Shown in pieces: positions 10,534 through 21,694 of a DNA stretch of 64,000 nt. Position 1 is the stretch's first letter, and every line of letters begins with the position of its first letter. Under the pieces are notes generated by a model. The model was given only the letters and a program-made list of their open reading frames with translations, made no database searches and had not been told where the DNA came from. Both the position numbers and the translations under genes were made by a program. The stretch spans positions 1,240,001 through 1,304,000 of the forward strand of contig LATX02000035.1 of the NCBI GenBank assembly GCA_001466705.2, in the 5' to 3' direction. The stretch comes from Moniliophthora roreri. Taxonomy: Eukaryota; Basidiomycota; Agaricomycetes; Agaricales; Marasmiaceae.

Positions 10534-11982
10534 TCAAGGATTGCGCTGGAACTTCGCCTCCTCGATGGCTGCTGCGCCGTCCTTTGATTCGTCAAATGCA
10601 TAGAAAGGGAAATCCAGGAATATCGTCTGTTTTATGAACTTGGGTAAAGGCCGATAGATGAGGGGAGATATCGGGATCAAGATGGAAGTACTGCGACGGT
10701 ATTCAAGATAGTTTTTCCATACACTTGCATTTTCTTCTCGTGCATTGTCACCGTTCGACATCAAGAAGAACTTTTTGGCTTGAGGTTTCTCGGCAGGTGG
10801 GATTCCGGAGCCGAACATGAGGAGACTGGTGAAGAATTAGAGCCCATGAGACATCTTGGCACAGAAAGGGACGTACATGAAAGTGAAAACAGGAGACACG
10901 ACAGAGCCGTATAGAGCAGACTTGGAGGAGGAAGATAGAGAGCCGCTTGTCACGGGCGAGAAGCAGAGTGTCCAGATACCCCACCAACACAGCATTCTAC
11001 GAGACAATTGAGTGCTTTGTCTTTTGAAAGAGCGGAGATTGTACACTGACTCTCCAAAGTATGGCGGATGGCGCGAGTACTTCCAGATGCCAACCTAGTG
11101 AATGAAGTATCAGAACTAGGTCCGGGAAGCATGCACGATGAATGCTGACTGTGATTGGCTTGTTCTTGGGAGAATTTTTTTGTGTCTTGTATCTAAACTT
11201 CTGAGCGTCAGCAACCGTCTCTATGAGCCAACCAATGCCCCATAGAACGATTCCCGCAATGTCGGAACCAGTGCCAAATTCAGGATTAGATCCACTTCTG
11301 CTCGTATCAGAGACAGCTGGCGAGTTTAAAATAATAACCGGCAGGGATACAGTCCAGACCTTAAACAAGGACGGATTAATATACGTCCATGCTTAAGGTA
11401 TTTCAACTCACCCAGAGAATTTGACCTGATGTTTGCAACAACATAATGAGACGAAGAATATGCAAGATATTTATGGTACTCTACCAATCCAGAATCCTAC
11501 AACAGCAAACACGTCAGCGAAACACATGGCGACGACGACATGATATATGACTCACCAAGAAATTTGAAGAAATGTGACCTGATGTCATCGAACCTAGCAT
11601 CGCTTCCTGTCTTCAAGACGCGGAAGAGTAAGAATCCTGCTATTCGGACAGCCCACACCATCACCAGAACACTAGCTATAATGTTACGGGTGTGAAATGT
11701 GTTGCCAACAAGGAGGGTGAGCAGTGCTATGGGAATGTTCAGTTGCGGAAAGAGGGTCGAGATACGCCCTATTGACCTAGAATAAAGAAGTTTGAACCTA
11801 TGTGAGTAGTGCAAGTTAGTCAGCAGACATGTTTGAAGCGGTAAGGACGCACCTCCAGTAAAATCGGTAATCTTGTCAAACTGAAGTACCCATGCAACGG
11901 CGAAGCCTGACAATTGGTATGCGGTGGTGACAAGGACAGTGATTCCAAGGTAATATTTATCAAGAACATAGGTAGGAGACAT
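10534..11982 (-). CDS. DUF1295 family multi-pass membrane protein (steroid-reductase-like)
   Basis: Nine exons: 11982-11853, 11797-11777, 11726-11556, 11496-11485, 11425-11412, 11359-11150, 11094-11051, 10996-10877 and 10825-10534. They total 1,014 nt and encode 337 residues. The family (PF06966) is related to the C-terminal domain of steroid 5-alpha reductases and isoprenylcysteine methyltransferases; substrates are mostly unknown. Conserved blocks are FDKITDFTGG, NIIASVLVMVWAVRIAGFLL, RVLKTGSDARFDDIR, WVWTVSLPV, IGWLIETVADAQK and YSRHPPYFGE. Several hydrophobic helices are evident. Three exons are micro-exons of 21, 12 and 14 nt, each supplying residues the family requires (SNFFIL, FWI, QILW). 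The start is the ATG before SPTYVLDKYY. Biochemical function cannot be assigned from sequence. Confidence 0.9.
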
Positions 11983-13200
11983 GATGAGGTAGTGTAAAAT
12001 AGAAAATCCTGAAGATGGTTGAATAAGTATGAAGGACTGGGTGTCATGGTTTCAAATGATGAGGAAGGTTAAGCGCCGGATGTGGCCTCAGATCGAAGAA
12101 AGTGACGTAGTTCTGAGCACTGCGTGAAACGTCACTAAGGAGAATGTCTGCATCCAACTGACCTCTTGAAAACCTCTCAAGATCACCCCAAATGTGAAGG
12201 TCTGGAGAATATCATTGTTCTGCCAATGTTTCACTAAATTTCCAATGTAGATTCTCACAACATTCTCTGACTAGCCCTGCCACTCCTTTGTCTTAGAGTT
12301 AAGTGACCCACATTGCAGTGCTCAGTGGGCACCTTTATATATTAATATATGCCCAAATGCAGAAGTAAGTGCCTACAGAAATTATCACTTTGTTGCCATC
12401 TCCCATCTTCTCAACATGGCAGCACCAGTATCCTGCCAGCTATTAATGGAATTCTTTTTCTAAAACCCATCAACAAGTGCTATGAACTCCTCAGATACCA
12501 TAGTGTTGAAATACACTGCCAAGTTCCTTTAATCTGTTAAATTCTTCCTCATTCATCCCAGCTGACAGCTTTTTGGCCATTACACCTTAGCTCCCCCAAC
12601 AAGAGGCCAAGTTTAAAGAGTTATGCAAAATATTGCTCCTTCAATCCCATACACCTCATTTGATGTTGCTAAGCCAGGCCTTCATTCCATTCAGCATTGC
12701 ACAAAATGTCAAGTCAGTATAACTCCCAACACCTGCAAAGACACCCTATAACAGGACAATGCCAGATAATCAGGATTATAATCAAGATAGGAGGAGTGGT
12801 TTTAGCCTTCTGTTATTGGTTACAGCCCCTTGCTGATTTGACATAACCTCTAAGATTTGAGATGACTGGTAACATAAGATCATAATGAGTTAAGGGATTT
12901 CATGACAAGTAATAGTAGAGTATAATAAGTTACTGCCTGTACAACTAGTTAGTGATATTATTCCCAGTAATGAAAATTGTGACCAGTTACCTGAGTGACT
13001 GACCAGTTAGTGGGGTTATAACCATCCATTACTGGTGATGCTGGGTAAAGGGGGTAATGCATGGTTTAGAGTCATTTTCACCAAAAGATAAGACTAGTAA
13101 TTGCCTTAGCTTCATATTTGTAACACATCTAAACAATATAAGGAAGACTGTATATATTGCAATCTACAGATGGACATCCAAGTGTTGAAAGTAAATGTAA
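11983..13200. other. Edge of the gene block, no gene seen
   Basis: The first few hundred bases should include the DUF1295 promoter. Beyond about 12,150 base composition shifts to AT-rich and no coding pattern or known element end could be identified. Short imperfect repeats built on ccagttacc and gttataacc occur around 12,930-13,040. This is the transition from host genes to transposon-derived sequence. Confidence 0.4.
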
Positions 13201-13735
13201 CTGTTGTAAATAGCAACTGATTAGTACTCAGATGGTCTCACTGAATGTGTGAATGGCTGAATTAAAGCCTCTACAGTACCTGTTATAAATAGCAACTAAT
13301 TAGTACTGTAGAGGTTTGTTGTAAGTCAAACAAATACATAAGAAGAAAAATAAGGTATCTCATCTCAGACAGTCTCACTGAATATGTGAACAGCTGGGGT
13401 GTTACAAGGCATTCATACTGAATAAATACTGGAATATGAAACTGTAACTAATCTGAAATATATTAAATAAAACATGTATCATAGTTGAGAATCAGAAACT
13501 GTAAGTAAGGTGGAAATATGTGATTGGGTGGCAATTCATGTATCACCTGCACTCTTCAACACTCCCTCTGAATTAGCACACAATTATTTGTCTTGGAGTC
13601 CAATTTTGAATGTGAACTGTTCTGTCTTGAAATGTGTAAGTTGTTTGGTGAACAAGTCTGCCAGATTGTCATTCAATGGAATATAGGAGAAAGTGAGTTC
13701 CTTTGCTTGGACCATGTCCTGAAGCTATGACCAAC

Positions 13736-13948
13736 TTATGTTGAAATGCTTAGTTTATCCATGCTTTGTAGTTTTGTCTGACAGTGTGATGGTACTGGTA
13801 TTGTCAACATTGATTTTGAAAGAGTAGTCTTAGTGATGTCCAATCCCATCCAGAACTTCCACATCCAGATAGCTTGTTTTCTGGCATTTACCATAGCAAT
13901 GTATTTGGCTTCTGTTGCCAACAGTACCACCACCCTCTGCTTGGCCAA
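13736..13948 (-). pseudogene. Copia RNase H C-terminal fragment
   Basis: The fragment reads ATEAKYIAMVNARKQAIWMW, matching the Copia RNase H signature around S-T-A-E-A-E-Y-x-A. It lies downstream of the reverse transcriptase fragment in the expected order. Frameshifts separate it from the rest of pol. Confidence 0.75.
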
Positions 13949-14432
13949 GCTTCAGCTTACTGCCCTTCCTGCAACCTTAAAAGTATATCCCATCATGGAC
14001 CTCCTCATGTCATGATCTGGGCTCCATTTTGCCATAGTCCCACATCTGAAGTATGCAAGTCTCATATTTCTTACTTCCTTTATCCACATTATCTGCACAC
14101 TTTCTGCTAATGCCTATTTCACTTGTACTCACCACATTTCATACTTGTCTCATTCATATTTGATATTCTAGCTACAGTATTTAAGAACATTGTAATCACC
14201 TGATTCCTTAGTTGAATCAACTCCATTTTGTTTCCCTTTGTTTCTCTCCTTTACTTCAGTTCCTCTCAACGAACCTTGTAGCCTTGTCTTCAGCCCTTAG
14301 CAGAGGCCTGGACCCTTTACTGTCTTGCAGACTGGTCCGACCCTCACACCTCATTGGTTTTCTGTTTTCCTCCTATATATCAGTATGTGATGCATCTGCA
14401 TACCCCACTGGTTTCAGCAAGTCATTGTTTCC

Positions 14433-15592
14433 TCAGCACTGCTGATATGTGAGTTGGTAAGAAATGGTTCCTTTAAGGTAAGTCACCATGTGAATTGCAG
14501 TGTTCCAGTGCACTGGTTGAGGGTCATTTGCATAACACTGTAACAGAGCAACTGCATAAGAAATGTCAGGCTGCATTCCTTGAGAGATGTGATTTAGTGA
14601 CCCTATAAGTCTCCTATAATTCTTGTTTTGCATGTATTCACCATCTTCTGTGGGAATTGGACTTGGTTGACTGTCAATAAGAGTAAGGTTGGATGGAAGG
14701 GGAGTGAACTGAGGTGTTGCATTTGCAGATTGTAGGACTCAATAATCTTCATAATGAGTGGTTGTTGATGCAAGGATATATTTTCTGTCTTGGCATTTTG
14801 CCTAATAGTGATTTCTAGTGCAATATCAGGTTCACTGTAGAATTGGAGGTTATATGAGCCTTCAATTTCCTTCACAGATTCTGCACAAGCTTTCTCTGTG
14901 TCTGAAGCTCCTATAACATCATCCATATATGTGACTGTGATGGTGCTGCCTAAGTGATTGACCTTGTACTGAACACAAGGATCAGCTGAGATGGGCTGAT
15001 GGCCCAGCTTTTTGTAAGTGTCATCAAGCATTTGGAACCAATTGTTGCTGGCATCTTTTGTCCTATAAATGTTGATGTCCATTTGAAGAACTGTCTTGGT
15101 GCCATCTCACAAATTGTATCGGCCCTTGTATCCAGGTGGTAGATTGAGGTAGTTGACACCTTGTGGTTCTGCATTAAGGTATGCTGCTGTAAAGTCCCCA
15201 GACTAGAGTTTCAGCCCATAGTATGCTGCAATTGCAATAATGAATTGTAGGGATGTACAAACCTTGCCACCATAGCCCACATATCCTTATAGTGTACCCC
15301 TTTAATCTGTATAAATCCTCTAACAACCAGTCTGGCTTGTCTCTTGGTTATCCTCTCCTTACTGTCTTTTCTGAGTGTGTAATGCCATTTCATAGTGACT
15401 GTAGGTGTGTTTGGAGGCCTTGGCATGAGTGTGAATGCCTTTCAATCATCTATCTTCTTCAATTCCTTCTCTATGGCTAGTCTCCACAAATTGAGCCTGC
15501 TTGCCACTTTGTCATATGTTTTAAGTACCCAATCATTATTGGGTTCTGGAATTGGAGGTAGTTCAGAATGCATGGCATTGAGAGCCCTTTGA
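14433..15592 (-). pseudogene. Copia reverse transcriptase (interrupted)
   Basis: Three frame-shifted segments cover the Copia RT: 15426-15211 (KARLVxRGFxQxxGVxYKD-type region), 15082-14603 with the catalytic YMDDVIGAS, and 14633-14433 with YRRLIGSLNHISQGMQPDIS. Sequence upstream to about 15,592 still matches the linker before RT (DPVPSQRALNAMHSELPPIP). Stops and shifts make it non-functional. Confidence 0.85.
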
Positions 15593-15631
15593 CTTGGAAC
15601 AGGATCCCTCATGGTATGTCTGGTTGCCTCA

Positions 15632-18419
15632 GTTCACCTGCAAAAAGTATGTACCATCATAATAGTGTTGCAACAGAATTATGAGGGCTGCAATGTACTG
15701 TAATAAATTTAGCTTGATTTTAAGTGTATTATAGCCTAGTTATAATATATTGAAATACTTTAACTGCCTTACAACTCCCTTATGACCACATTACAACTGC
15801 CTGGAAGGATTATTTAACCTTATAGCCACATTACAACCATACTACAACCCATGGGGAATCATTACTGCAAGTTACAGTTCCAGTACATGCATGTTAAGAC
15901 ACAATCACAAATATAAATGTAATTCTCAGAGTAAAATCCTGCTCAACACAATAACACACCAAGCTCAGCACTGTTCCCCCTGATTCCAAAGCCTGTCTGC
16001 ATACTGTGAAGCCAGTGTAGGTAGAACATGATGATGTCATGTTTGGGAGATAGTGGTCAAGAGAGCACCAAGAGGCTTTCCGACTCTCCGACAAGGGGTT
16101 CTCATCTTATCACAACATGTGAGGCAACTACCTCAACTTCATGGCAGTCAAAGTGCCATGGCATTGGTGAATTCCCATGCCTAACCCTTTGCCCAAACCA
16201 CCACCATCGACGAACGACATTGATGACAGCTCCCCCATTTCCTCTCCATCAAGCTCAAAAATCACCAGTCCCGGTCTCAGCAAGGTCAACTACAATATTC
16301 AACACCAATAACAGGCTCATTCAAGGTATAAAGGTATGTCAAATTGAAAATGGCTCCAATACCATTGCCGGTCCTACTGGCTCACTAATGCAGATTTTAC
16401 CCTTATAGATGTTCTCTTTGACTGCTGATCTTGACCCCATATCATCCTAGAAGTGTTTAGTAGGCTATAATGGAGAGAGACACATTGTCAGGTACGTGTT
16501 GTCTGCCAATGACCAAGAGACAACATGCCTTTGTACATCTCACCAGACCTGGGGCTATGCACATGCTGACCTTTGACCAATACCACCACTACCACTACCA
16601 CCACCACTACCACCACTATCTCGAGTTGCATGCTCCTTGGATTTATTATCAAGTCTGTGCTGCTGGATGAGCCAAGTGAATGCTCGAGCCTTATGTTGGG
16701 TCTATTGTGTGTTGAGAGAGGTGTCATAGAGGGTGATTTAGAACACGAATGTGAACACAATCACCCAAATCCAAGTCACCAGAGTCACCTTTACCACTTA
16801 CACATCATTCGGCTTCCCTTAACTCACCATATGGAGATGAATCAGTAACAAGGTATAGTTGATTCTTCGTCTCACAGCTAGTCTAGGTATATTGAATCCA
16901 TTGTTTACAGGGCGACACTCTCAAGATCAATGTCATCAACCACTTGAATGATCCTACCATGTTGCAGTCAACCAGTATTACAAGCTGAAAACGCATTCTT
17001 GATGTATGTGAAGCTGATCACTTGCATCAGCATTGGCATGGCTTCTTGCACAGGGTGACTAACTGGGCTGATGGAGGAGCCTTTGTCAATCAATGCCCCA
17101 TTGCTAAAGGGAACAGCCTCCTTTATGAGTTTCCCGTTTGCCATCAAACTGGTACATTCTGGTACCACTCTCACCTATGTGAGTATCTGAAAATGGGCAT
17201 CAAGAACTTGATCTGACCACACCATTTAGCCACTCAGTACTGTGATGGTTTGTGTGGCACTCTAGTGATTTAGGACTCAAATGATCTGTACATGGATATG
17301 TACAATGTAGATGACGGTATGGCATTGTGTGTTGTTGACATGTCGACAACTGACTAACCCATTCCCAGAGTCTACTGTGATTACTTTGGCCAATTGGTAT
17401 CATGCCAAAGTGAAGACTGGTCTCTCTATGAGTCACTATTCCTACGCTCATCCAGATCGTACAACTGATGAATCTCTTAGTAAACCTGACTCCACCTTGA
17501 TCAATGGGCTTGGACGGTGAGTCTCTTACATAATCTAGGCAAGCTGAATTGTTGAAGGATGCAACAGTCAGATTTAGGAAGAATGGTCATACAGAGCTTA
17601 CAGTCATCCAAGTCGAGCAGGGAAAGTGGTATGTCCCTCTGATTAGTGTTTCTTCACTTTGGCTCAGTTTCGTGTTCAGATATCACATGTGCGTCGTTAA
17701 TGTTGCTTGCCAGCCTGACTACCATTTCTGGATCAATAGACACAGGATGTCAGTACAGGTCATGCAGTATCGCTTCCCTTATGTCACTGAATTGTTGCTA
17801 CAGGACTGTCATTGAGGCTGACTCTATCCTTCCATCAGCCAGTAGAAACCGAATCATTCCATATCTTTGCTGGTAAGTTCCATCTTTCCAGATTTCCAGT
17901 CACGGACTGATCAATCTTTTTGTGTTGTAGGACAGTGTTATTCGTACATTGTATGCCAATACAACCTTCCACATCTATAGGTTCGTCGAGATGTTGTCAA
18001 CTCTGGAAAGGGTGGTGGTAGTTTTCATCCATTTGGAGTAAGTATATGTATGGTGTTTTGTGTATGTTCGTACTATTATGTGTATTGTAGCGCAGTTTAA
18101 TATAGGTAATTTTACATTTATATTTATGTGTGCTATATGTGTGAGTGATTCTGATAAGGATTCAGTACCTATTTGCTGTCCAGTAGAGTTGTAATGTGGT
18201 TGTAACATCGTCTTTAGGTTATAATGTTGTTGCAACTGGTCATAATTATTATGAGACTCATAATTATTACAGTATGTTACAACTACCTTACAACCACATT
18301 ACAAGTAAGTTATCATATCTGACTTGGCATATAACAGGGTCACTAATGATTATGTATCTCATAATGCATTATGGGGGTTATAACTCTATTATAATGCGAC
18401 GTACTTTTTGCAGGTGTTC
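15632..18419. mobile_element. TIR DNA element (2,780 bp) carrying a laccase fragment
   Basis: The termini at 15636 and 18415 are inverted copies: both start ACCTGCAAAAAGTA (14 of 14 identical) and stay about 80% similar for some 40 bp. Each end is flanked by GTTC (15632-15635 and 18416-18419), a 4-bp target duplication. Subterminal copies of a cttacaaccacattacaa-like motif occur near both ends in both orientations. Outside the element the Copia sequence resumes on both sides. No transposase is recognisable inside, so it is non-autonomous. The 4-bp duplication does not by itself fix the superfamily. Confidence 0.8.
16911..18010 (+). pseudogene. Laccase (multicopper oxidase) pseudogene, N-terminal half
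   Basis: The region matches basidiomycete laccase from about residue 60 to 260. Visible are GDTLKINVINHLNDPTMLQS, copper-ligand motif I (HQHWHGF) with [15 protein letters not shown], motif II (GTFWYHSHL), then STVITLANWYHAKVKTG, STLINGLGR, VNVACQPDYHFWI and an IEADS-like segment near 17814. Stops and frame changes occur repeatedly from about 17,200. Intron-like sequence is retained (for example tttacag just before 16911 and an insertion between TSI and HWHG), so the source was genomic DNA and not a processed transcript. The C-terminal copper motifs are absent. Sequence at 16,030-16,910 may hold remnants of the N-terminus but is not clear; it includes a short cca/cac microsatellite near 16,580-16,620. 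Confidence 0.88.
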
Positions 18420-18728
18420 ATCAAATCTCCTCTTGAGCATGTCTAGTCCATTGGGTTTGTTTAGTCAAAGTAGAACCATTGTTGATCAATGGCTCAGCAA
18501 TCTTGGATACAGGTGCTGGTTGTTCAATGGATGGAGATATCAGCATCAGAGGTTCTGGTTCTCAATCAACCAATTTGTCATTGTTGAGTTCCAGGAATGA
18601 AAGGTCCTCCTGAATCCTGTTGTCATTTCCTTCAACCTAGGTGACCCCTGTCCTTGATTCACACCACATCTCTCACTCTCTCAACCTTGTCCAACTCTTA
18701 TTATTTTGTGAGATAGACTCCATTTCCA

Positions 18729-19303
18729 TCATACTCCACCATTATGACCTTTTTGCCCCAAGGATCTAATTTTCCTCTTCCTGTCTCCTTTGGAATGTGT
18801 GTAAATCTGATGCCGCTGAAAGGGATGAGATATTGAGCTGTTTGTCATTAGCTGGTCCACACTTCTTTGGGAACCTTGGACAGTGTTTGAGCTGAGGGAA
18901 AGAGGTTGAGCATGTGAGTGGCTGTTCTCATTGCATGCACCCACTATTTAGCTGACAACCTTGAATCCAGCAACATTGATCTGACTGACTGGAGTACCAC
19001 CCCAATGGCACATTCCCCCACACCATTGGAAGCTGAGGAGTATGGGACAGTGAATTTATAGATGATGCTGTGACTCTGGAACCAGGATCTTGTGAAGTTT
19101 GAATGAAGTTCAGGTGTGTTATTACTTCTTACTCTCTTGAGTTTGTTCCCAATCTGCATTTCTGACTGGACATGCAATGGTTCCAGTTTGCCTATAATCA
19201 TCATGGCCTGCCTGTTCTTCAAGGCTTCAAAGAATTTTTGGCCAGTGAATTTGTCTATTCTGAACAGCCCATACAGGTTTCTTCTAGCTGAAAAAACTCT
19301 CAA
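18729..19303 (-). pseudogene. Copia integrase core (interrupted)
   Basis: Segment 19303-18944 reads like the rve core: IDKFTGQKFFEALKNR, KRVRSNNTPEL (the Asp of the usual R-S-D-N-G-x-E-F is Asn here), FTVPYSSASNGVGECA. After a shift, sequence to 18729 matches the post-integrase region (THIPKETGRGKLDPWGKKV). The altered catalytic region and stops indicate inactivity. Confidence 0.82.
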
Positions 19304-19309
19304 TGGTCC

Positions 19310-19720
19310 CTACACATCTATTGACCATTGGAAGTTCAACTCAGTCACCATATCTAGTCTTTTAGGCCTGGGCTGCTTGTTTGTGTTGCCTTTTTGGCAG
19401 TCCTGGCAAATGGGTAACCTGTCCCTCATTCCTGGTTTGATTTCTGGCATGCTATCCAGGACTTTGGACCCAAGCTTGATCCTCTCTGGCATAATGTGTG
19501 CTGCCACTCTATGGAGATATTGGGGATTGTCTGGCAACATGTATGCAGCCATAGTGCTGTGGACTGCAACTGACAGTGTGCTGGTGACAATGTATAGCCT
19601 ATCTTTCAGAGCAGCTTTGAGCATTTCTTTACCTGTTGGAGCCTGGAAAACCATCTTCCTTCCATCCATCAACATGCTGTATCCCAGGACATCCAGGACT
19701 CCTAGTGAGAGCAAGTTCAA
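19310..19720 (-). pseudogene. Copia GAG-pre-integrase and zinc-binding region
   Basis: This open frame of 136 codons carries the H/H/C/C region upstream of the integrase core: LHRVAAHI, then CQDCQKGN. It follows protease and precedes integrase as expected in Copia. The frame starts at MNLLSLGVLDVLGYSMLMDG, the usual 'N-L-L-S-x-G' signature before GAG-pre-integrase. Confidence 0.8.
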
Positions 19721-19774
19721 TGCTATATCAGGTGTGTGGAAGACATTTCAAAGAACAATGGTTTGTTTGGATCC

Positions 19775-20160
19775 TCAGTACATCACTTCAATTTGGATTT
19801 CACTGACACTCTTGATGACAAATTTTGTCCCTTTCTTCAAAGATGATCTCATGGTCCCTGAATGCACCAAGTAGGTCTGGAAAATAGCTTTGTTGTGGAA
19901 GAAGTAAGCTGAGGCTCTGGAGTCTGCAAGAATGTGGCTTTTGTCCTTTGGATTTGATTCTGTGACAGTCAGAGTGTTGATGAGTCTAGTGGTCATTGCA
20001 TAGTGATTCAAAGTATTGGCAGAGGGAAGTGCAGCCCACTTTTCTCCCTTCCATCAATCAGGATACTGGCTCTGTTTACCACCTCCCTCTTTGAAACAGT
20101 CCTCAATCAAGTGTCCAACCTTCCCACACTTGGCATTTGAGCATTTCAAATTAGAGTTAT
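19775..20160 (-). pseudogene. Copia gag zinc knuckle and aspartic protease remnant
   Basis: On the minus strand about 20,140-20,090 encodes a CCHC-like knuckle (CSNAKCGKVGHLIEDC) with wider first spacing than the canonical C-x2-C. About 20,011-19,775 encodes HILADSRASAYFF, corresponding to the W-x-L-D-S-G-A-T-x-H protease site with Asp-Ser kept but Gly-Ala altered. One stop separates the two parts. Confidence 0.7.
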
Positions 20161-20512
20161 GTGGTCCCTTATGCTACCTATTAGTGGTAGCAGATGTGGT
20201 GTTAGCAGTGAGTGCTGCATTTGCTTCCTCAAGCTCCTTGATTTGTGCATGAAGGGCAGTGACTTTCAAGGGGTGCTGGCCAGGCTTGTCTTTGGTAATA
20301 AGGTGATAATATTCTTAGAGTTTTGCAGTGGCAATATGAAGGTTGTTTTTGGATAGAAGGGAACTGGTTGCCAGAATCCATTTAAGGGTAGATGGAAAGG
20401 AATCAATGAGCACAGTGATTAAGAGCCCCTTGGTAATGATAACTCCTGCATCCTCAGCCTCCTTCTTTACTACCTTCTACTTTTTGTAGTAACCATCTTT
20501 ACCTGTAACTGT

Positions 20513-21079
20513 AATTTGTCTAAGATAAGACTATTGGAAAACTATTAAAAGATAATCTCCAAAAGGCTAACTCAGGTTGTTTAAGCAAGTGTAGATTGAT
20601 GTGATCAGAGTTGCCATACTTAGAATGCCAACTAAACTCTTAGCTAGGTTGATTCTCTCTTATTGAAGCAATCTACTTCAAAGTGTTCACCTCCAGAGGA
20701 GTATATATGGGTTTTAAAAGAGTTTATATTCAAACACACAAACACACACACACACAAGAACATGGTGCACAAAGCACAAAACACAAAAGCTACAGTCCTA
20801 CCAAGAGACTCAGTAGCCAATATAGTCTGACCCTATGGAGTTCAAGACTTCTTTAAGACAACTACAGTACACAGTGTACCGGAAAAGGTCCTAGACCAGT
20901 TTCTACAAAGAGCTTAATTGCAGGCCCAATTCCTTTGTTAAGATTCTAAGTGTGTCACAACCTGATACACACACAGGCCACACTTTAAAAGCCACCAGAA
21001 CTTTTGGTGTAAAGTTATCTCTTAGAAAAGTGCCAAGTGCACTAAAGATATTACTCTTTGTCTCTTATGATGCAAGTTC
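20513..21079. repeat. Dispersed LTR-like repeat R565
   Basis: About 565 bp starting near tgtaatttgtctaagataag and running to the Gypsy LTR at 21080. Related copies are at 22391-22957 (duplication) and 35746-36314 (diverged, with small indels). It includes a CA-rich microsatellite. It lies where the 5' LTR of the Copia element would be expected, but I could not show that it equals the 3' LTR. Confidence 0.6.
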
Positions 21080-21462
21080 TGTTACATTACTTGCACAGCA
21101 ACATCAACATGTCAACACCACAAGACTTAGTGATGCAGAGTTTAGAGTCAAGTTTGAGTTCACTCAGAGGCTTCTGAGGTTCAGAGTCCCTTCAACATTG
21201 CTAAACACAGGTATATGATTAACCAGGTCAAGCTGGAGAGCTATGACCCATTCACAAGTGCTTAAATACATACAACTACTATCTTTATCTAGTAAGTTCA
21301 AAGAGGAAAAAGAAGCATATGACTGATTAAGAAAGAAATAGAAGTCAAAGGAAAGTCAATAAGAAAGGTAATGAGAAAGATCATGGAAAGGTCAAGAAGT
21401 GAGGGTCATGTGAAGGAAGCCCCAATGTCTCCACTTAGGGTATAGTGAGAAAAACTGTAACA
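21080..21462 (-). repeat. Gypsy LTR (383 bp)
   Basis: It begins TGTTACATTACTTGC and ends CTGTAACA on the plus strand, with TG/CA ends and 6-bp TGTTAC/GTAACA inverted termini. It contains AGGTCAAGCTGG, part of the conserved self-priming segment, and on the minus strand a TATTTAAG box 32 nt upstream of it. The duplicate lies at 22958-23340. An ORF ends 11-12 bp to its right, so this is probably a 3' LTR of a minus-strand element. Confidence 0.8.
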
Positions 21463-21694
21463 TTAGCCCCTCATTAGGTTTGAACCTCCAGTTCAACTTT
21501 ACTATTCTGCAGTTCTGAGGTTTTCTCCCATTTGCTCCATTTAGCAGCATTCTTCCACCAATCTGTCTCCCAAGGGTTCTTGTCCCAACAGGGTCCCCAT
21601 GGCTTCATATCAGTGTCTACTACCTTCCATTCACTTTCTTGGTTGGCTGCTGGCCAGGGCTCTTCTAACTTCCATTGTACAATTACATCCATTN

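Larger units (their letters stand above)
13562..20510 (-). mobile_element. Degenerate Copia (Ty1) retrotransposon, split by a TIR element
   Basis: Reading on the minus strand from high to low coordinate gives gag zinc knuckle, protease, GAG-pre-integrase, integrase, (foreign insert), reverse transcriptase and RNase H, which is the Copia gene order. A purine-rich tract (complement of ctccctct at 13562-13569) directly before a TGTTGAA start on the minus strand is a good candidate for the PPT and 3' LTR boundary at 13561. A matching 5' LTR was not found. All ORFs carry frameshifts and stops, so the element is dead. The insert at 15636-18415 separates integrase from reverse transcriptase. Confidence 0.8.
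19817..21693. repeat. Tandem duplication, first copy
   Basis: This 1,877-bp segment recurs immediately after a single N (21694) at 21695-23571 with offset 1,878; every open frame I compared is identical between the two copies. It spans Copia protease/gag, an LTR-like repeat and a Gypsy LTR. Identical copies joined by an N suggest a contig overlap that was not collapsed, although a very recent real duplication is possible. Confidence 0.85.

Noticed and set aside
16573..16848. ORFs with poly-Thr or poly-Val runs
   Set aside because: They come from a short cca/cac microsatellite within the captured laccase region.
18420..18600. Plus-strand ORF part considered as laccase C-terminus
   Set aside because: It lies outside the TIR boundary and is antisense to Copia sequence; no copper-ligand motif.
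19116..19874. 252-codon plus-strand ORF
   Set aside because: Antisense to Copia pre-integrase and integrase; the minus strand gives the recognisable protein.
20700..20760. CA-rich tract considered as a CRISPR-like or tandem array
   Set aside because: It is a plain dinucleotide-type microsatellite inside R565; no spacer-repeat structure, and this is a eukaryotic sequence.
20513..21079. R565 as the definite 5' LTR of the Copia element
   Set aside because: Position fits, but no similar sequence lies at the 3' side near 13.2-13.56 kb and its ends are not clean TG/CA with a duplication.
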